Source: Planktothrix serta PCC 8927
Lineage (GTDB): Bacteria > Cyanobacteriota > Cyanobacteriia > Cyanobacteriales > Microcoleaceae
Length of the DNA stretch: 64,000 nucleotides
Direction: 5' to 3'
NCBI RefSeq assembly: GCF_900010725.2
Contig: NZ_LR734877.1
Location: forward strand, 317,412 to 381,411
This document shows, in pieces, positions 9,594 to 19,219 of the stretch. Position numbers and translations under genes: made by a program. The first letter of the stretch is position 1. Each line of letters begins with the position of its first letter. The notes under the pieces were generated by a model that worked only from the letters and a program-made list of their open reading frames with translations, was not told the DNA's origin and did no database searches.

Positions 9594-9929
9594 TTAGTAC
9601 AGAGAAGTCGTCGGTTTGTGAACAATGAAGCTTAACACTTGGCACTGTTTCACGTTGTCAAAACCCATCACCCGAATAAAGGATTTGGAATTTTCTTGGC
9701 GACAAGCTTGAACTTCAGCCAAGACTTCTTGGGAGGTAGAAGCATTGAATAAAGGCAGTTTCCACAGTGTCCAATAACGCTGGGTGGGCTCAGAAGAGTC
9801 GCTAAATTCCACACCGGGGATATATCCTTGATCCAGAATATATTGGACTTGCTTGACGATTTGAGCATCGGTCAAGGGGGGCAGATAGGATAAAGTTTCA
9901 AAACGACGTTCTTTTGGTAATGTCCGCAT
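9594..9929 (-). CDS. rbcS: RuBisCO small subunit RbcS
   Basis: A 111-residue Form I small subunit with the conserved N-terminus [14 protein letters not shown], the [10 protein letters not shown] core, and the C-terminal [19 protein letters not shown] block. It caps the octameric large-subunit core in the carboxysome. It is the last gene of the rbcL-rbcX-rbcS operon and is followed by a terminator. Confidence 0.98.
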   Translation of the reverse strand: MRTLPKERRFETLSYLPPLTDAQIVKQVQYILDQGYIPGVEFSDSSEPTQRYWTLWKLPLFNASTSQEVLAEVQACRQENSKSFIRVMGFDNVKQCQVLSFIVHKPTTSLY

Positions 9930-9983
9930 TGTTGTTTCTGAAGTTCAGTCCACTAAAGGTTTACAGGCAAGGACAATCAAGCC

Positions 9984-10394
9984 TTAACTCACCGAAGCAT
10001 CGGGGTTTGGTTCTGAGTCGGTTTGCAATTGAGTCTCTGGGTTAGGTTCAACGCTACTCAGTTGCGTGATTCGTTCTAAATACTGACGCCGAAAATCCAT
10101 ATTGGCTTTTTGAATATTGTCACGAACCATTTCCGGTAAATAATCAGCGACTTCCTGCACCAGATGGTCTCGCACCGTCATAATGCGAAAGGCTATCTCC
10201 CGATTTTCTTGGAGCATTTCTCCCAGATAGACTTCTCCGTCCTGAATTTTGCCCGTTGAGGAAAATTCACTCAGCCAGATCGCTTGTCCAGGGTTCGTTT
10301 CCCGTAGTTGATTCGTAATAATCCTTACAGCCTGATAGGTCAGGTAACTTGCCAGCACCTTTGATGTTTCTTTCGCAACTTGTTTGATGTCCAT
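9984..10394 (-). CDS. rbcX: RuBisCO assembly chaperone RbcX
   Basis: A 136-residue helical protein starting MDIKQVAKETSKVLASYLTYQAVR, the usual RbcX N-terminus whose dimer groove binds the C-terminal peptide of RbcL. The Q-L-R-E-T-N-P-G-Q stretch and the R-I-M-T-V-R-D helix are also typical. It sits between rbcL and rbcS, the usual order in Form IB cyanobacteria. The acidic, Asn/Pro-rich tail after residue 115 is variable in the family. Confidence 0.96.
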   Translation of the reverse strand: MDIKQVAKETSKVLASYLTYQAVRIITNQLRETNPGQAIWLSEFSSTGKIQDGEVYLGEMLQENREIAFRIMTVRDHLVQEVADYLPEMVRDNIQKANMDFRRQYLERITQLSSVEPNPETQLQTDSEPNPDASVS

Positions 10395-10533
10395 AGGCTG
10401 AACCCAACCCTCACAACTTAAGATTTGTTTATTTTAGATTTTGGATTGAGTTTTAGCCATAACTGATCTAATTTGTCAAGCTACAGATGAATCGCACAAA
10501 TCCAAAATCCAAAATTCAAAATCTCAAATCAAT

Positions 10534-11964
10534 TTAGACGGTATCCATGGACTCGAACTCAAACTTGATTTCTTTCCAGAGTTCGCAAGCAACGGCCAGT
10601 TCAGGAGACCATTTGCAAGCTTCGCGGATGACGTCGCCGCCTTCACGGAACAGGTTACGGCCTTCGTTACGAGCTTGGATACAAGCTTCCAGAGCCACAC
10701 GGTTTGCAGTTGCACCAGGAGCATTACCCCAGGGGTGTCCGAGGGTGCCACCACCGAACTGTAAGCAAGAGTCATCGCCGAAGATTTCCACCAGGGCGGG
10801 CATATGCCAAACGTGAATCCCACCGGACGCAACGGGCATAACACCGGGCATAGAAGCCCAATCTTGGGTGAAGTAGATCCCACGAGCGCGATCGAGTTCA
10901 ACGTGGTCTTCGCGCATCAAGTCAACGAAGCCCATGGTGATGCCTTTTTCGCCTTCGAGTTTACCGACGACGGTACCGGAGTGCAGGTGATCACCACCAG
11001 ACATCCGTAAGCATTTGGCTAACACGCGGAAGTGAATCCCGTGATTTTTCTGACGGTCGATCACAGCGTGCATAGCACGGTGGATGTGAAGTAACACGCC
11101 ATTGCGACGACACCATTTCGATAAGGTGGTGTTGGCTGTGAAACCACCTGTCAGGTAGTCGTGCATGATGATCGGGGTTTTGATTTCTTTGGCGAATTCG
11201 GCCCGTTCCATCATTTCTTCGCAGGTGGGGGCGGTCACGTTTAAGTAGTGGCCTTTGATTTCCCCGGTTTCAGCTTGAGCTTTTTCGATGGCTTCTTGAA
11301 CGAACAGGAAGCGATCGCGCCAGCGCATGAAGGGCTGAGAGTTGATGTTTTCGTCGTCTTTGGTGAAGTCTAAACCACCGCGTAAGCACTCATAAACGGC
11401 GCGGCCATAGTTTTTGGCAGACAGACCGAGTTTAGGCTTAATGGTGCAACCCAGCAGAGGACGACCGTATTTGTTTAATTTATCGCGCTCAACGGTAATC
11501 CCGTGAGGAGGGCCTTGGAAGGTTTTCAGGTAAGCGATGGGGATGCGTAAATCTTCTAAACGCAGTGCCCGCAGAGCTTTGAAACCAAAAACGTTACCGA
11601 CTAAAGAGGTCAGTAAGTTGGTGACAGAACCTTCTTCAAACAGATCCAGAGGATAGGCGATGTAGCAAATATATTGGTTGTCTTCACCCGGAACGGGTTC
11701 GACTTCATAGCAACGACCTTTGTAACGATCTAGGTCAGTCAGCAAGTCTGTCCACACCGTTGTCCAGGTTCCGGTGGAAGATTCGGCGGCTACCGCAGCC
11801 CCAGCTTCTTCGGGGGGAACTCCAGGTTGTGGCGTCACCCGAAAGGCAGCCAGAACATCTGTATCTTTTGGTGTATAGTCGGGCGTGTAATAGGTCAGTT
11901 TATAGTCCTGTACACCAGCTTTATAGCCAGATTTGGACTTGCTTTGTGTTTGAGAGTAAGACAT
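10534..11964 (-). CDS. rbcL: RuBisCO large subunit RbcL, Form IB
   Basis: Fixes CO2 onto ribulose-1,5-bisphosphate in the carboxysome. The 476-residue length is usual. Active-site motifs are intact: [10 protein letters not shown], the carbamylated Lys in [10 protein letters not shown] (K202 here), [20 protein letters not shown], and the C-terminal phosphate loop [10 protein letters not shown]. It has the short N-terminus of cyanobacterial Form IB enzymes. It is the first gene of rbcL-rbcX-rbcS. Base composition is richer in G+C than the neighbours, as expected for a highly expressed gene. Confidence 0.99.
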   Translation of the reverse strand: MSYSQTQSKSKSGYKAGVQDYKLTYYTPDYTPKDTDVLAAFRVTPQPGVPPEEAGAAVAAESSTGTWTTVWTDLLTDLDRYKGRCYEVEPVPGEDNQYICYIAYPLDLFEEGSVTNLLTSLVGNVFGFKALRALRLEDLRIPIAYLKTFQGPPHGITVERDKLNKYGRPLLGCTIKPKLGLSAKNYGRAVYECLRGGLDFTKDDENINSQPFMRWRDRFLFVQEAIEKAQAETGEIKGHYLNVTAPTCEEMMERAEFAKEIKTPIIMHDYLTGGFTANTTLSKWCRRNGVLLHIHRAMHAVIDRQKNHGIHFRVLAKCLRMSGGDHLHSGTVVGKLEGEKGITMGFVDLMREDHVELDRARGIYFTQDWASMPGVMPVASGGIHVWHMPALVEIFGDDSCLQFGGGTLGHPWGNAPGATANRVALEACIQARNEGRNLFREGGDVIREACKWSPELAVACELWKEIKFEFESMDTV

Positions 11965-12461
11965 ATCTCCCTAAAATCTCCCTTCGTGAGGAATCGCTTA
12001 TTTTATGCGCTGATTGGCAATTGATTAAAATAGTATCAAGAAATGAGTCATTGCAACGTTGAATCTTTTTAATATTTTCATAACATTTGTTTATATTTCT
12101 TCTAAATTAGCGACATTTTCCTCAGATTCTTGTCAGTTTTTAGACCGCTTTACCATTAAATTGACCTTTTTATATTAAGTCTTATTAAATAATTTCTGTC
12201 AAATATAATAAGTAATTTTACTTGATTTTCTACAGAATGAGATTGCACAGTTACAGCCTACTGTCAAGTAAAACGTTATGATTCCCTTGTTCAATTCAGA
12301 TCCTCGCCTAAATCCTTGCTTCGCTTTTGTTGAGTCTGAATCAGTGATCTTGATGGAGGATTAAATAGTATTAAATCTATAGTAAATCAATTATTAATTG
12401 ATTTTACTCTATTAATTTAAAACTGGGTTTTGCGTAGGACTGTTCGTTAAGATTGTTGTTA
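11965..12461. other. rbcL leader and upstream region
   Basis: About 500 AT-rich bases upstream of rbcL without a credible gene; this should hold the rbc promoter and leader. I could not find a clear NtcA-type GTA-N8-TAC site or an unambiguous -35/-10 pair. Confidence 0.55.
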
Positions 12462-12575
12462 TATAGCAGGGAACAGGGAACAGGGAACAGGGAACAGGGA
12501 ACAGGCAGGAAAAGAGTTCTCTGTGCGCGGTTTTACCATCAGTCTATGTCCTAACTGCCAGGGGCGACTGCTATA
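12462..12575 (-). mobile_element. 114-bp MITE-like element with GTTCCCT array
   Basis: Bounded by 8-bp inverted repeats TATAGCAG (12462-12469) and CTGCTATA (12568-12575). Inside is a tandem array of about five GGAACAG heptamers, then a unique part including the CTGCCAGGGGCGACTG end. Read on the minus strand it matches the element at 21974-22079. It is non-coding; the open frame across it merely translates the repeat. Confidence 0.75.
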
Positions 12576-12579
12576 GCTG

Positions 12580-12627
12580 TTGACTGTTGACTGATAACTG
12601 ATTACTGATAACTGATTACTGATAACT
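12580..12627. repeat. CTGATAA/CTGATTA heptamer array at a gene start
   Basis: Six to seven copies of a seven-base unit (TGACTGT, TGATAAC and TGATTAC variants) run up to the GTG start codon of the kinase gene at 12628, so no normal ribosome binding site precedes that start. Confidence 0.75.
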
Positions 12628-14379
12628 GTGAATTCACCCACCATCCACTGTATCAATCCCCAATGTTCCCATCCCTCCCATCAACCTTGGGGGAACAAAT
12701 TTTGTCAGAGTTGTGGAGCCCCCCTACAACTCAACCAACGCTATATCCCCTTGCACAGTTTAGGAAGTGGGGGGTTTTCCCGGTTGTATACCGTTTGGGA
12801 TCTCAAAACCCAAACCGAAAAAGTCCTAAAAGTTCTGGTTGAACCTTCTCCCAAAGCCTTAGAACTGTTTGAACAGGAGGCTGCGGTTTTATCCCAGTTA
12901 CGCCATCGGGGAGTTCCCAGAGTTGAAGCAGAGGGTTATTTTTATTTAAAAAAACGCAACGCTACCGATGGCCATCTTCCCTGTTTGGTGATGGAAAAAA
13001 TTCATGGCCCAACGTTACAAGAAATATTGAACCAATATCCCCAAGGCTGTCCCGAAGACTGGGTGATCAGTTGGCTATCCCAAGCGTTGGATATTTTACG
13101 CGAGTTACATGGTTATCAAATTATTCATCGAGACATCAAACCCTCAAATTTAATGTTACGCATGACTCCCCATCTCCCCCTAAACACAACTCAAGTTTGG
13201 GATACCCAACTGGTGATGATTGATTTTGGGGGGGCGAAACAAATTGGCTCCATTGCTCATGGCGATCGCGAAAGTACCCCCCGCAGTACCACCCGCCTTG
13301 TTTCCGCCGGATATAGTCCCCCTGAACAGGTGATCGGGTCGATGGTGGCGCCTGCAACGGATTTTTATGCCTTGGGACGCACTTGTATTCATTTATTAAC
13401 GGGTCAATTTCCAGGGGAGTTAGATGATAGGTTAACAATGGAATTGCGTTGGCGAGACAAAGCTCAGGTTAGTCCTGGGTTTGCCCATTTATTAGATCGG
13501 ATGGTGCAACTCGATCCCCGTCAACGACCTCAAACTGCTACGGAAATTCAAACGGATATCTTTAGAATTATTCGACAGAAAAAACATCCGCGACGGATGA
13601 TATCTTCTCATCAACGGTTACTCGACAACCTGAAAAAAACTTTAATTCAATGGGATCGAGGGTTAATTCAACTGGTTTTGGGACTGGGAAAATTGACGGT
13701 GCATTGTGTTCGGGGGGTTGTGGAAACGAGTTGGGAAATGACATTAGGAGTCATTGGCTCTATTATTGGCACGGTGATCGGTTCAATGTTAGTTTATTTC
13801 TCTGGTTTAGGAGAAATTATTACACTTTTCTTAGCGCAAGAATTACCCCGACTTTTGCCAAATGTTCCCCTAACTTTAGGCGCGGAAGTGTTAGTTTGGG
13901 GATTAGCGGGATTAGGAACTGGAATTGGCTTAACGGATGCGGGAGGGTTTAATCAACGCCGTCGTTATGCCTTAGCAGGAATTATGGGAATATTGGGTTA
14001 CAGTGTGGGGGGAGCAAGCGAACAATTGATCCATCAGTTCGGAAATTTAGGGCTTCAAGGAAGGGAATTAGACCTTTTAAATCAACTCCCTTTCGGAATA
14101 GCTGCTGCATTAGTAACGTTGGGTTTAGGGTTACGCAGTGAGCAACTTGTTCAGGGACTATTTGTTTTATTAACTGTTACTACCCTATTTTTCGGTTTCA
14201 CTCAATTTGATCTTCTCCCTCCAGAAATGTTAAAGTTCCCTACGGGAATACAACAGCCTAATTTAGCTCAATTTTGGCAAAGTTTGGGTTTTATGGCATT
14301 ACTGAGTGGGACAACGGCTTTCTGTTTAGGAATGACTCACTATTTGATTCTTCCTGTATTTCGCTGGTTTAGTCGGTAG
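12628..14379 (+). CDS. Ser/Thr protein kinase with zinc ribbon and membrane tail
   Basis: A 583-residue Hanks-type kinase. Residues 8-35 form a zinc ribbon (CINPQC ... FCQSCG). The kinase domain spans about 40-315, with the glycine loop LGSGGFSRLY, Lys in KVLKVLVE, catalytic HRDIKPSNLML, and DFGGAKQI. A C-terminal region from about 350 holds four to six hydrophobic segments, anchoring it in the membrane. Such kinases phosphorylate proteins in signalling; the target is unknown. The GTG start fits the short lead before the first zinc cysteine and directly abuts a heptamer repeat array. Confidence 0.92.
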   Translation: MNSPTIHCINPQCSHPSHQPWGNKFCQSCGAPLQLNQRYIPLHSLGSGGFSRLYTVWDLKTQTEKVLKVLVEPSPKALELFEQEAAVLSQLRHRGVPRVEAEGYFYLKKRNATDGHLPCLVMEKIHGPTLQEILNQYPQGCPEDWVISWLSQALDILRELHGYQIIHRDIKPSNLMLRMTPHLPLNTTQVWDTQLVMIDFGGAKQIGSIAHGDRESTPRSTTRLVSAGYSPPEQVIGSMVAPATDFYALGRTCIHLLTGQFPGELDDRLTMELRWRDKAQVSPGFAHLLDRMVQLDPRQRPQTATEIQTDIFRIIRQKKHPRRMISSHQRLLDNLKKTLIQWDRGLIQLVLGLGKLTVHCVRGVVETSWEMTLGVIGSIIGTVIGSMLVYFSGLGEIITLFLAQELPRLLPNVPLTLGAEVLVWGLAGLGTGIGLTDAGGFNQRRRYALAGIMGILGYSVGGASEQLIHQFGNLGLQGRELDLLNQLPFGIAAALVTLGLGLRSEQLVQGLFVLLTVTTLFFGFTQFDLLPPEMLKFPTGIQQPNLAQFWQSLGFMALLSGTTAFCLGMTHYLILPVFRWFSR

Positions 14380-14442
14380 TTTCCCTTTTCCGTTGTTGTG
14401 TTTGGGCTCTATTAATAGGAATAATTTTGATCAGGAGAAAAA

Positions 14443-15291
14443 ATGACAATAATAGAAGACAATTTCAAAGTTCGCCAAATGACCCTAGATGATCTAAAAT
14501 TAGCCTTAAGTTGGGGTGCATCTGAAGGTTGGAACCCCGGTATTGATGATGTTGATAGTTTTTATCGTGCTGATGCGGGTGGATTTTTAATTGGGGAATT
14601 AAACGGTAAACCCATTAGTTGTATTTCTGTGGTTAGATATAACAGTAATTTTAACTTTATTGGCCTTTATATTGTTAAACCAGAATATCGTCAACAAGGA
14701 TATGGTTTAAAAACTTGGCAGGAAGCGTTTAAGTTAATTTCGGGTCAAAATGCAGCGTTAGATGCGGTTTTAGCACAAGTTAATACTTATCAAAAATTCG
14801 GTTTTAAACCCACTCATTCCCATCTCCGGTATCAAGGGATAATTTCAGGAAAAATATCTCCTGATGTAGTGGATTTAAAAACCATTAATTTTGCTAAACT
14901 TTGTGATTATGATCGTCAATATTTTCCGGGTGATCGTCCTAATTTTCTTTCTAAATGGATTAATCAACCCCAGGGACAAGGATATGCTATTCTAAATCAA
15001 GATAATTTAGTCGGTTATGGAGTGATTAGAAAAGCAACGGATGGATTTAGAATTGGGCCTGTATTTGCGGAAAATGTAGAAGTTACAGAAAAGTTATTTT
15101 TGGCTTTAGCTGGTTATGCAGAAGGAAATCCTATTTACCTCGATGTTCCGAATATTAATAATTCGGGAATTTCCTTAGTTGAACGTTATCAAATGCAATC
15201 GATGTTTGAATGTGTTAGAATGTATACTGGTGATCCACCAAATATCAATTGGCAAAATATTTTTGCAGTGACGAGTTTAGAATTAGGGTAA
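14443..15291 (+). CDS. GNAT acetyltransferase, two-domain
   Basis: A 282-residue protein. The N-terminal GNAT domain (residues 1-135) has the acetyl-CoA loop VKPEYRQQGYGLKTW (Q/R-x-x-G-x-G/A pattern). The C-terminal half (140-282) resembles the second GNAT-like domain found in YitH-type acetyltransferases, ending VERYQMQSMFECVRMYTG. It probably acetylates a small molecule or protein amine; substrate unknown. A good AGGAG site precedes the ATG. Confidence 0.88.
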   Translation: MTIIEDNFKVRQMTLDDLKLALSWGASEGWNPGIDDVDSFYRADAGGFLIGELNGKPISCISVVRYNSNFNFIGLYIVKPEYRQQGYGLKTWQEAFKLISGQNAALDAVLAQVNTYQKFGFKPTHSHLRYQGIISGKISPDVVDLKTINFAKLCDYDRQYFPGDRPNFLSKWINQPQGQGYAILNQDNLVGYGVIRKATDGFRIGPVFAENVEVTEKLFLALAGYAEGNPIYLDVPNINNSGISLVERYQMQSMFECVRMYTGDPPNINWQNIFAVTSLELG

Positions 15292-15379
15292 AATTTAAAC
15301 AAATAAAAGTTAACATCTAAAGAAATAGAAAAGGTCTGATGTCTGATGCGACTGTATTTATGTCATGATTGATAGAATT

Positions 15380-15420
15380 ACTGATAACTGATAACTGATA
15401 ACTGATAACTGATAACTGAT
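15380..15420. repeat. CTGATAA heptamer array upstream of panB
   Basis: Six tandem ACTGATA units end one base before the panB start codon. They replace the region where a ribosome binding site would sit. Confidence 0.85.
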
Positions 15421-15421
15421 T

Positions 15422-16213
15422 ATGGCAGTTACAACTCAACAATTAATTCAATGGAAACAGCAAGGGCGACGGATCACGGTGTTAACGGCCTATGAATATG
15501 CGATCGCTCAATTGCTCGATCAAGCCGGAATTGATATTATATTAGTAGGAGATTCTCTGGCAATGGTTGGGTTAGGATACGACACAACTTTACCCCTAAC
15601 CTTAGAGGAAATGATTCATCATGCTAAAGCGGTACGACGGGGAGTAAAACAGGCGTTATTAATTGTTGATTTACCCTTTTTAACCTATCAAGAAAGTCCT
15701 CAACAAGCGATTCATTCAGCCGGACGAATTCTCAAAGAAACAGGTGCTCAAGGCGTTAAACTAGAGGGGGGATATCCAGCAATGGCAGAAACGGTCAGTC
15801 ATTTAGTACAAGTTGGAATTCCGGTGATGGGTCACGTTGGGTTAACGCCCCAGTCTGTTCATCAATTTGGCGGTTATCGCAAACAAGGCAAAACATCCGC
15901 TCAAGCAGAACGGATTCTCTCAGAAGCGATCGCTTTGGAGCAAGCCGGAGCGTTTACAATTGTGTTAGAACACATTCCCTCGGACTTAGCTCAACAAATT
16001 ACCCAACAATTAACGATCCCAACAATTGGGATTGGAGCAGGGGTTGATTGTGATGGTCAAGTATTAGTCACCTCCGATATTTTGGGATTATCGGCATGGC
16101 AACCCCCCTTTGCCAAAACCTACACCAATTTACAACAAACAATTACCCAAGCCGTTCAACAGTTCTGTACCGAAGTTCAGCAGAGAAAATTTCCCTCTGA
16201 AAATAAACCTTAA
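15422..16213 (+). CDS. panB: Ketopantoate hydroxymethyltransferase PanB
   Basis: Transfers a one-carbon unit from methylene-tetrahydrofolate to alpha-ketoisovalerate, the first step to pantothenate and coenzyme A. The 263-residue length is usual. Seen motifs: [29 protein letters not shown] with the metal-binding Asp, [29 protein letters not shown], and [15 protein letters not shown]. The C-terminal [11 protein letters not shown] tail is typical. The tandem repeat touching the start codon leaves no visible Shine-Dalgarno sequence. Confidence 0.97.
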   Translation: MAVTTQQLIQWKQQGRRITVLTAYEYAIAQLLDQAGIDIILVGDSLAMVGLGYDTTLPLTLEEMIHHAKAVRRGVKQALLIVDLPFLTYQESPQQAIHSAGRILKETGAQGVKLEGGYPAMAETVSHLVQVGIPVMGHVGLTPQSVHQFGGYRKQGKTSAQAERILSEAIALEQAGAFTIVLEHIPSDLAQQITQQLTIPTIGIGAGVDCDGQVLVTSDILGLSAWQPPFAKTYTNLQQTITQAVQQFCTEVQQRKFPSENKP

Positions 16214-16215
16214 CT

Positions 16216-16243
16216 GTAGAGACGTTCTCTCGAACATCTCTAC
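16216..16243. repeat. 28-nt imperfect palindrome, GTAGAGACG family
   Basis: GTAGAGACGTTC, TCTC, GAACATCTCTAC with one mismatch between arms. It lies between the convergent panB and lipoprotein genes and may also terminate both transcripts. Confidence 0.75.
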
Positions 16244-16255
16244 AAAGCAAAGGCT

Positions 16256-16525
16256 TTAGCCTTCGCCACCTTCGCCACCTTCTGGAGAGGCTTCTGGGCT
16301 TGGGCTAGAAGTTGCTTCTGGGCTTGGGCTAGAAGTTGCTTCTGGGCTTGGTGAGGTGGCAGGGCTAGAAGTTGCCGCTGGGGTAGGTGAAGTGGCAGGG
16401 CTAGAGGTCGCTTCTGGAGCAGGTGAGGTAGCTGGAGTACCGCCTTCTTGAGCGGCTGGGGCACAAGCTCCTAAAGTAGCAGCTAAACCGACGCTGAGAA
16501 ATAACTGAATGGTTCTCGATTGCAT
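16256..16525 (-). CDS. Small Pro/Ser/Thr/Ala-rich lipoprotein
   Basis: An 89-residue protein with a lipoprotein signal: MQSRTIQLFLSVGLAATLGAC, lipobox LGAC with the lipidated Cys at 21. The mature part is low-complexity, built from repeats of ATSSPATSP and EATSSPSP with a GGEGGEG end, so it is likely a disordered tether or spacer at the membrane. An AAGGAG site precedes the ATG. The DNA repeat makes copy-number variation likely. Function unknown. Confidence 0.75.
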   Translation of the reverse strand: MQSRTIQLFLSVGLAATLGACAPAAQEGGTPATSPAPEATSSPATSPTPAATSSPATSPSPEATSSPSPEATSSPSPEASPEGGEGGEG

Positions 16526-16693
16526 TTTGACACTCCTTGACTACACCAACAAAATTTAAGGTAAGATTAAGCCGTCTTTAAATATACCGTCAACCTGACA
16601 AATTTGCACAGTGTTAAGCTTGTTTTGCTGAAATTCGCAGGAAGACAGAGGTACAAAGGCTAGACGTTATCTAATGTTGCGATTCTATCTCCT

Positions 16694-17362
16694 ATGCTGT
16701 TCTCGATTGATGATATTTTGACATCAGAGGAATTAAAATTTTTTATTGACAGTCTCAGTCAAGCCAGCTTTATTGATGGCAAGACAACGGCAGGTTGGCA
16801 CGCCAAAGTCGTTAAGAATAATCAGCAGCTTGACAAGAAAACCCCGGAAGCTGAAGCTTTGCGAGAACAAGTTCAGTGTATTCTGAAAAAAAATGCCCTA
16901 TTTCAAAGTGCGGTTTTACCAAAAATTATTCATTCGGTTTTAGCCAGTCGCTACGAAGATGGAATGTCCTATGGAACTCATACGGATAATGCCTTGATGG
17001 GAGATCAAGAATTTTGGCGGGTTGATGTTTCGTTTACGTTATTTTTAAGTAATCCTGAAACGTACACAGGCGGAGAATTAGTGATTGAAAATAGTGATGA
17101 AGAACGCAGCTATAAATTAAAAGCGGGTTCAATGATTGTTTATCCGTCTACAACCTTACACCGAGTTGCACCTGTAACGCAAGGGGTAAGATTAGCGATT
17201 GTGGGATGGGTTCAAAGTTTAGTTCGTGACCCTGCAAATCGAGAAATTTTATTTGATTTAGATACGACTCGCCGTTCTATCTTTGCCAAGGACGGGAAAA
17301 CCATTGAGTTTGATTTGGTTTCTAAAACCTATACCAATTTATTGAGAAGATGGGCAGAATGA
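16694..17362 (+). CDS. PKHD-type Fe(II)/2-oxoglutarate hydroxylase, PiuC-like
   Basis: A 222-residue 2-oxoglutarate and iron dependent dioxygenase. The iron ligands are visible as H-x-D in YGTHTDNALMG and the distal His in YPSTTLHRVAPVT; the Arg in GVRLAIVGWVQS binds 2-oxoglutarate. Length and the C-terminal RSIFAKDGK..FDL..TYTNLLRRWAE block fit the PiuC/YbiX family, often linked to iron metabolism. Actual substrate unknown. Confidence 0.93.
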   Translation: MLFSIDDILTSEELKFFIDSLSQASFIDGKTTAGWHAKVVKNNQQLDKKTPEAEALREQVQCILKKNALFQSAVLPKIIHSVLASRYEDGMSYGTHTDNALMGDQEFWRVDVSFTLFLSNPETYTGGELVIENSDEERSYKLKAGSMIVYPSTTLHRVAPVTQGVRLAIVGWVQSLVRDPANREILFDLDTTRRSIFAKDGKTIEFDLVSKTYTNLLRRWAE

Positions 17363-17401
17363 TTCGCTTTCACCGGAAGCCCTGAAGGGCTTACTACGAG
17401 G

Positions 17402-19219
17402 TTAAGTTTCCGAATCTCCTAATTCTAAATCTAAGGATAACTGTTCAATAGCAGGATCTAAATGGGTTTTTTCCCGCTTGGAGACATAATCAACTAGCTT
17501 AACCCAGTCAATTTGATTATCTTTCATAAAATCCCGCATAAATTCTTGTGTCATTTGATTAATTTTACTGGAATAGATAGTTTTAAAAATTTCATCTTTT
17601 TTCTGAGCTTCTATATCAATCGGGACAATCATTTGTTGATACAGGCTATCATCTTCTGAAATAAAATTCCAAAAATCTTGACCTGCATATTTATAGTAGG
17701 TTTTATCTGGATCTTGATCTGTCTTTAAAGGATTTTTGTCTTTTCCATAGATACAACCATTAACCGCAATAATATCACAAGTTTTCCCTTGGTCTCTCAG
17801 CCTAGCTTTAGCTTTCTTAAAGTTATCCTTCATCCGATTAATTTGATCAGAATTACCCCAGTTTATTCCTGATTTAATCCCCACAATATAATAATTCCCT
17901 TCTCGCTCAAATTCTAAATCAACACTATTTAATGTTGACTTAAAGCCACTATAAAGAGTTTCGGAGATATAAATGGCAAAGCCTTCTAATAAATGACCAA
18001 AGATTGTTTCTTCTTGAGAAGACAGAAAAGCATCAACTATACTTTTCACAAAATCACCAGCTAGTTCAATATTCTTGGCTTTGAATAAATAAGGATTTTT
18101 ACGCTTGAGAATATCTTTAAGTTTAAGATTATTCAATTTTTCAAATCTTTTATTATAAAAAGGAGTCAAAACCTGATTAATTAGATAATCATTATAAATT
18201 TGATAATTTTTTTGACTCATGGTTAAATTTGTTATATTAGCATCAATAGAAAGAAGAGAATCGGTTGAGACAGTTTCGATAACTGAGTCTTGATTTTGAA
18301 GATTAAATTCTGTTTTGTCAAGATTAGATAAGGCTAGATTAAAATAGTCTTCTTGAATCTCAATGCCTAAATAACTTCTCCCTAACTCTTTAGCTGCGAT
18401 ACAGGTTGTTCCTGAACCGACAAATGGGTCTAATACCAGATCATTCGGTTCAGTAAATAATTTAATAAACCATGATGGCAAAGACTTAGGGAAAGCAGCA
18501 CTATGATTTTTATTACCACATTCTGTGGCTAAATGCAACACATTTGCCGGATAAACCCTTGTTTTTCCTAACCAATTTGAGACATTTTTTCCAAAGCCAC
18601 TCTCGACTTTAGAATTATCTCGAATTTGATCCGTTTCACTCAAATTTTGGAGGCGAGTTTTTGCCCAATCTCCCATAGGAACCATAACTTGTTCTTGATA
18701 CATTTTAAACTTTTTTTGCTGATTAAATTGTAAACATCGTTCCCACGCATCCCGAAATCGATTTGGCCATTTACCCGGATAACTATTTTTCTTATGCCAA
18801 ATATATTCTTCAGTCCATAACCAACCTTGTTTTTGCAGTTCTAAAATAAGTTTAATCACATAATTATGTCGTTCACCATTCACAACCTTTTCTTTGATAT
18901 TTAAAATAAATGTGCCATTTAATTTTAAGACTCTCTTGATTTCAGCCGAAATTGGCAAAAACCAGTTGACATATTCATCGGGATGAATTCCGCCGTAGGT
19001 TTTTGAACGACTATCCGCATAAGGTGGGGATGTAACTACTAAATCAACCTGATTATCAGGTATCTGCTTTAATACATTTAAGCAATTACCCAAAATAATT
19101 TGATTATTCCAGTTAACGGGGATTTCCTGACTCTTCAATTCTAATTTAGAATACCCAGAATCTCCCGCTATAACATTGAAGGTTTGTAAATGATATTCAG
19201 GTTGCACCGAGTCTTGCAT
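17402..19219 (-). CDS. DNA methyltransferase-restriction nuclease fusion
   Basis: A 605-residue protein. Residues 30-300 form a beta-class DNA methyltransferase: catalytic TSPPYADSRSKTYGG first, then the AdoMet motif LDPFVGSGTTCIA. From about 340 a second domain has NPYLFKAKNI, SSQEETIFGHLLEGFAIYI, and VDLEFEREG...YIVGIKSGINWGN, a PD-(D/E)XK-like core resembling EcoO109I/PmeII-type type II endonucleases (from memory). Modification and cutting would thus be in one chain. No separate specificity subunit is seen. Recognition site unknown. Confidence 0.88.
   Translation of the reverse strand: MQDSVQPEYHLQTFNVIAGDSGYSKLELKSQEIPVNWNNQIILGNCLNVLKQIPDNQVDLVVTSPPYADSRSKTYGGIHPDEYVNWFLPISAEIKRVLKLNGTFILNIKEKVVNGERHNYVIKLILELQKQGWLWTEEYIWHKKNSYPGKWPNRFRDAWERCLQFNQQKKFKMYQEQVMVPMGDWAKTRLQNLSETDQIRDNSKVESGFGKNVSNWLGKTRVYPANVLHLATECGNKNHSAAFPKSLPSWFIKLFTEPNDLVLDPFVGSGTTCIAAKELGRSYLGIEIQEDYFNLALSNLDKTEFNLQNQDSVIETVSTDSLLSIDANITNLTMSQKNYQIYNDYLINQVLTPFYNKRFEKLNNLKLKDILKRKNPYLFKAKNIELAGDFVKSIVDAFLSSQEETIFGHLLEGFAIYISETLYSGFKSTLNSVDLEFEREGNYYIVGIKSGINWGNSDQINRMKDNFKKAKARLRDQGKTCDIIAVNGCIYGKDKNPLKTDQDPDKTYYKYAGQDFWNFISEDDSLYQQMIVPIDIEAQKKDEIFKTIYSSKINQMTQEFMRDFMKDNQIDWVKLVDYVSKREKTHLDPAIEQLSLDLELGDSET

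Noticed and set aside
10524-11010. Open frames overlapping rbcL on both strands
   Set aside because: They are shadows of the G+C-richer, strongly conserved rbcL gene.
12459-12656. 65-codon minus-strand frame before the kinase gene
   Set aside because: It only translates the GTTCCCT element and the CTGATAA array; the same peptide appears before the GldG-like gene, which exposes it as repeat.
13136-13952. Frames of 70-100 codons overlapping the kinase gene
   Set aside because: They lie inside the kinase coding sequence and lack start signals and domain content.
15380-15420. Possible CRISPR array
   Set aside because: The units are seven bases without spacers; this holds for all heptamer arrays here. 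No cas genes are present.
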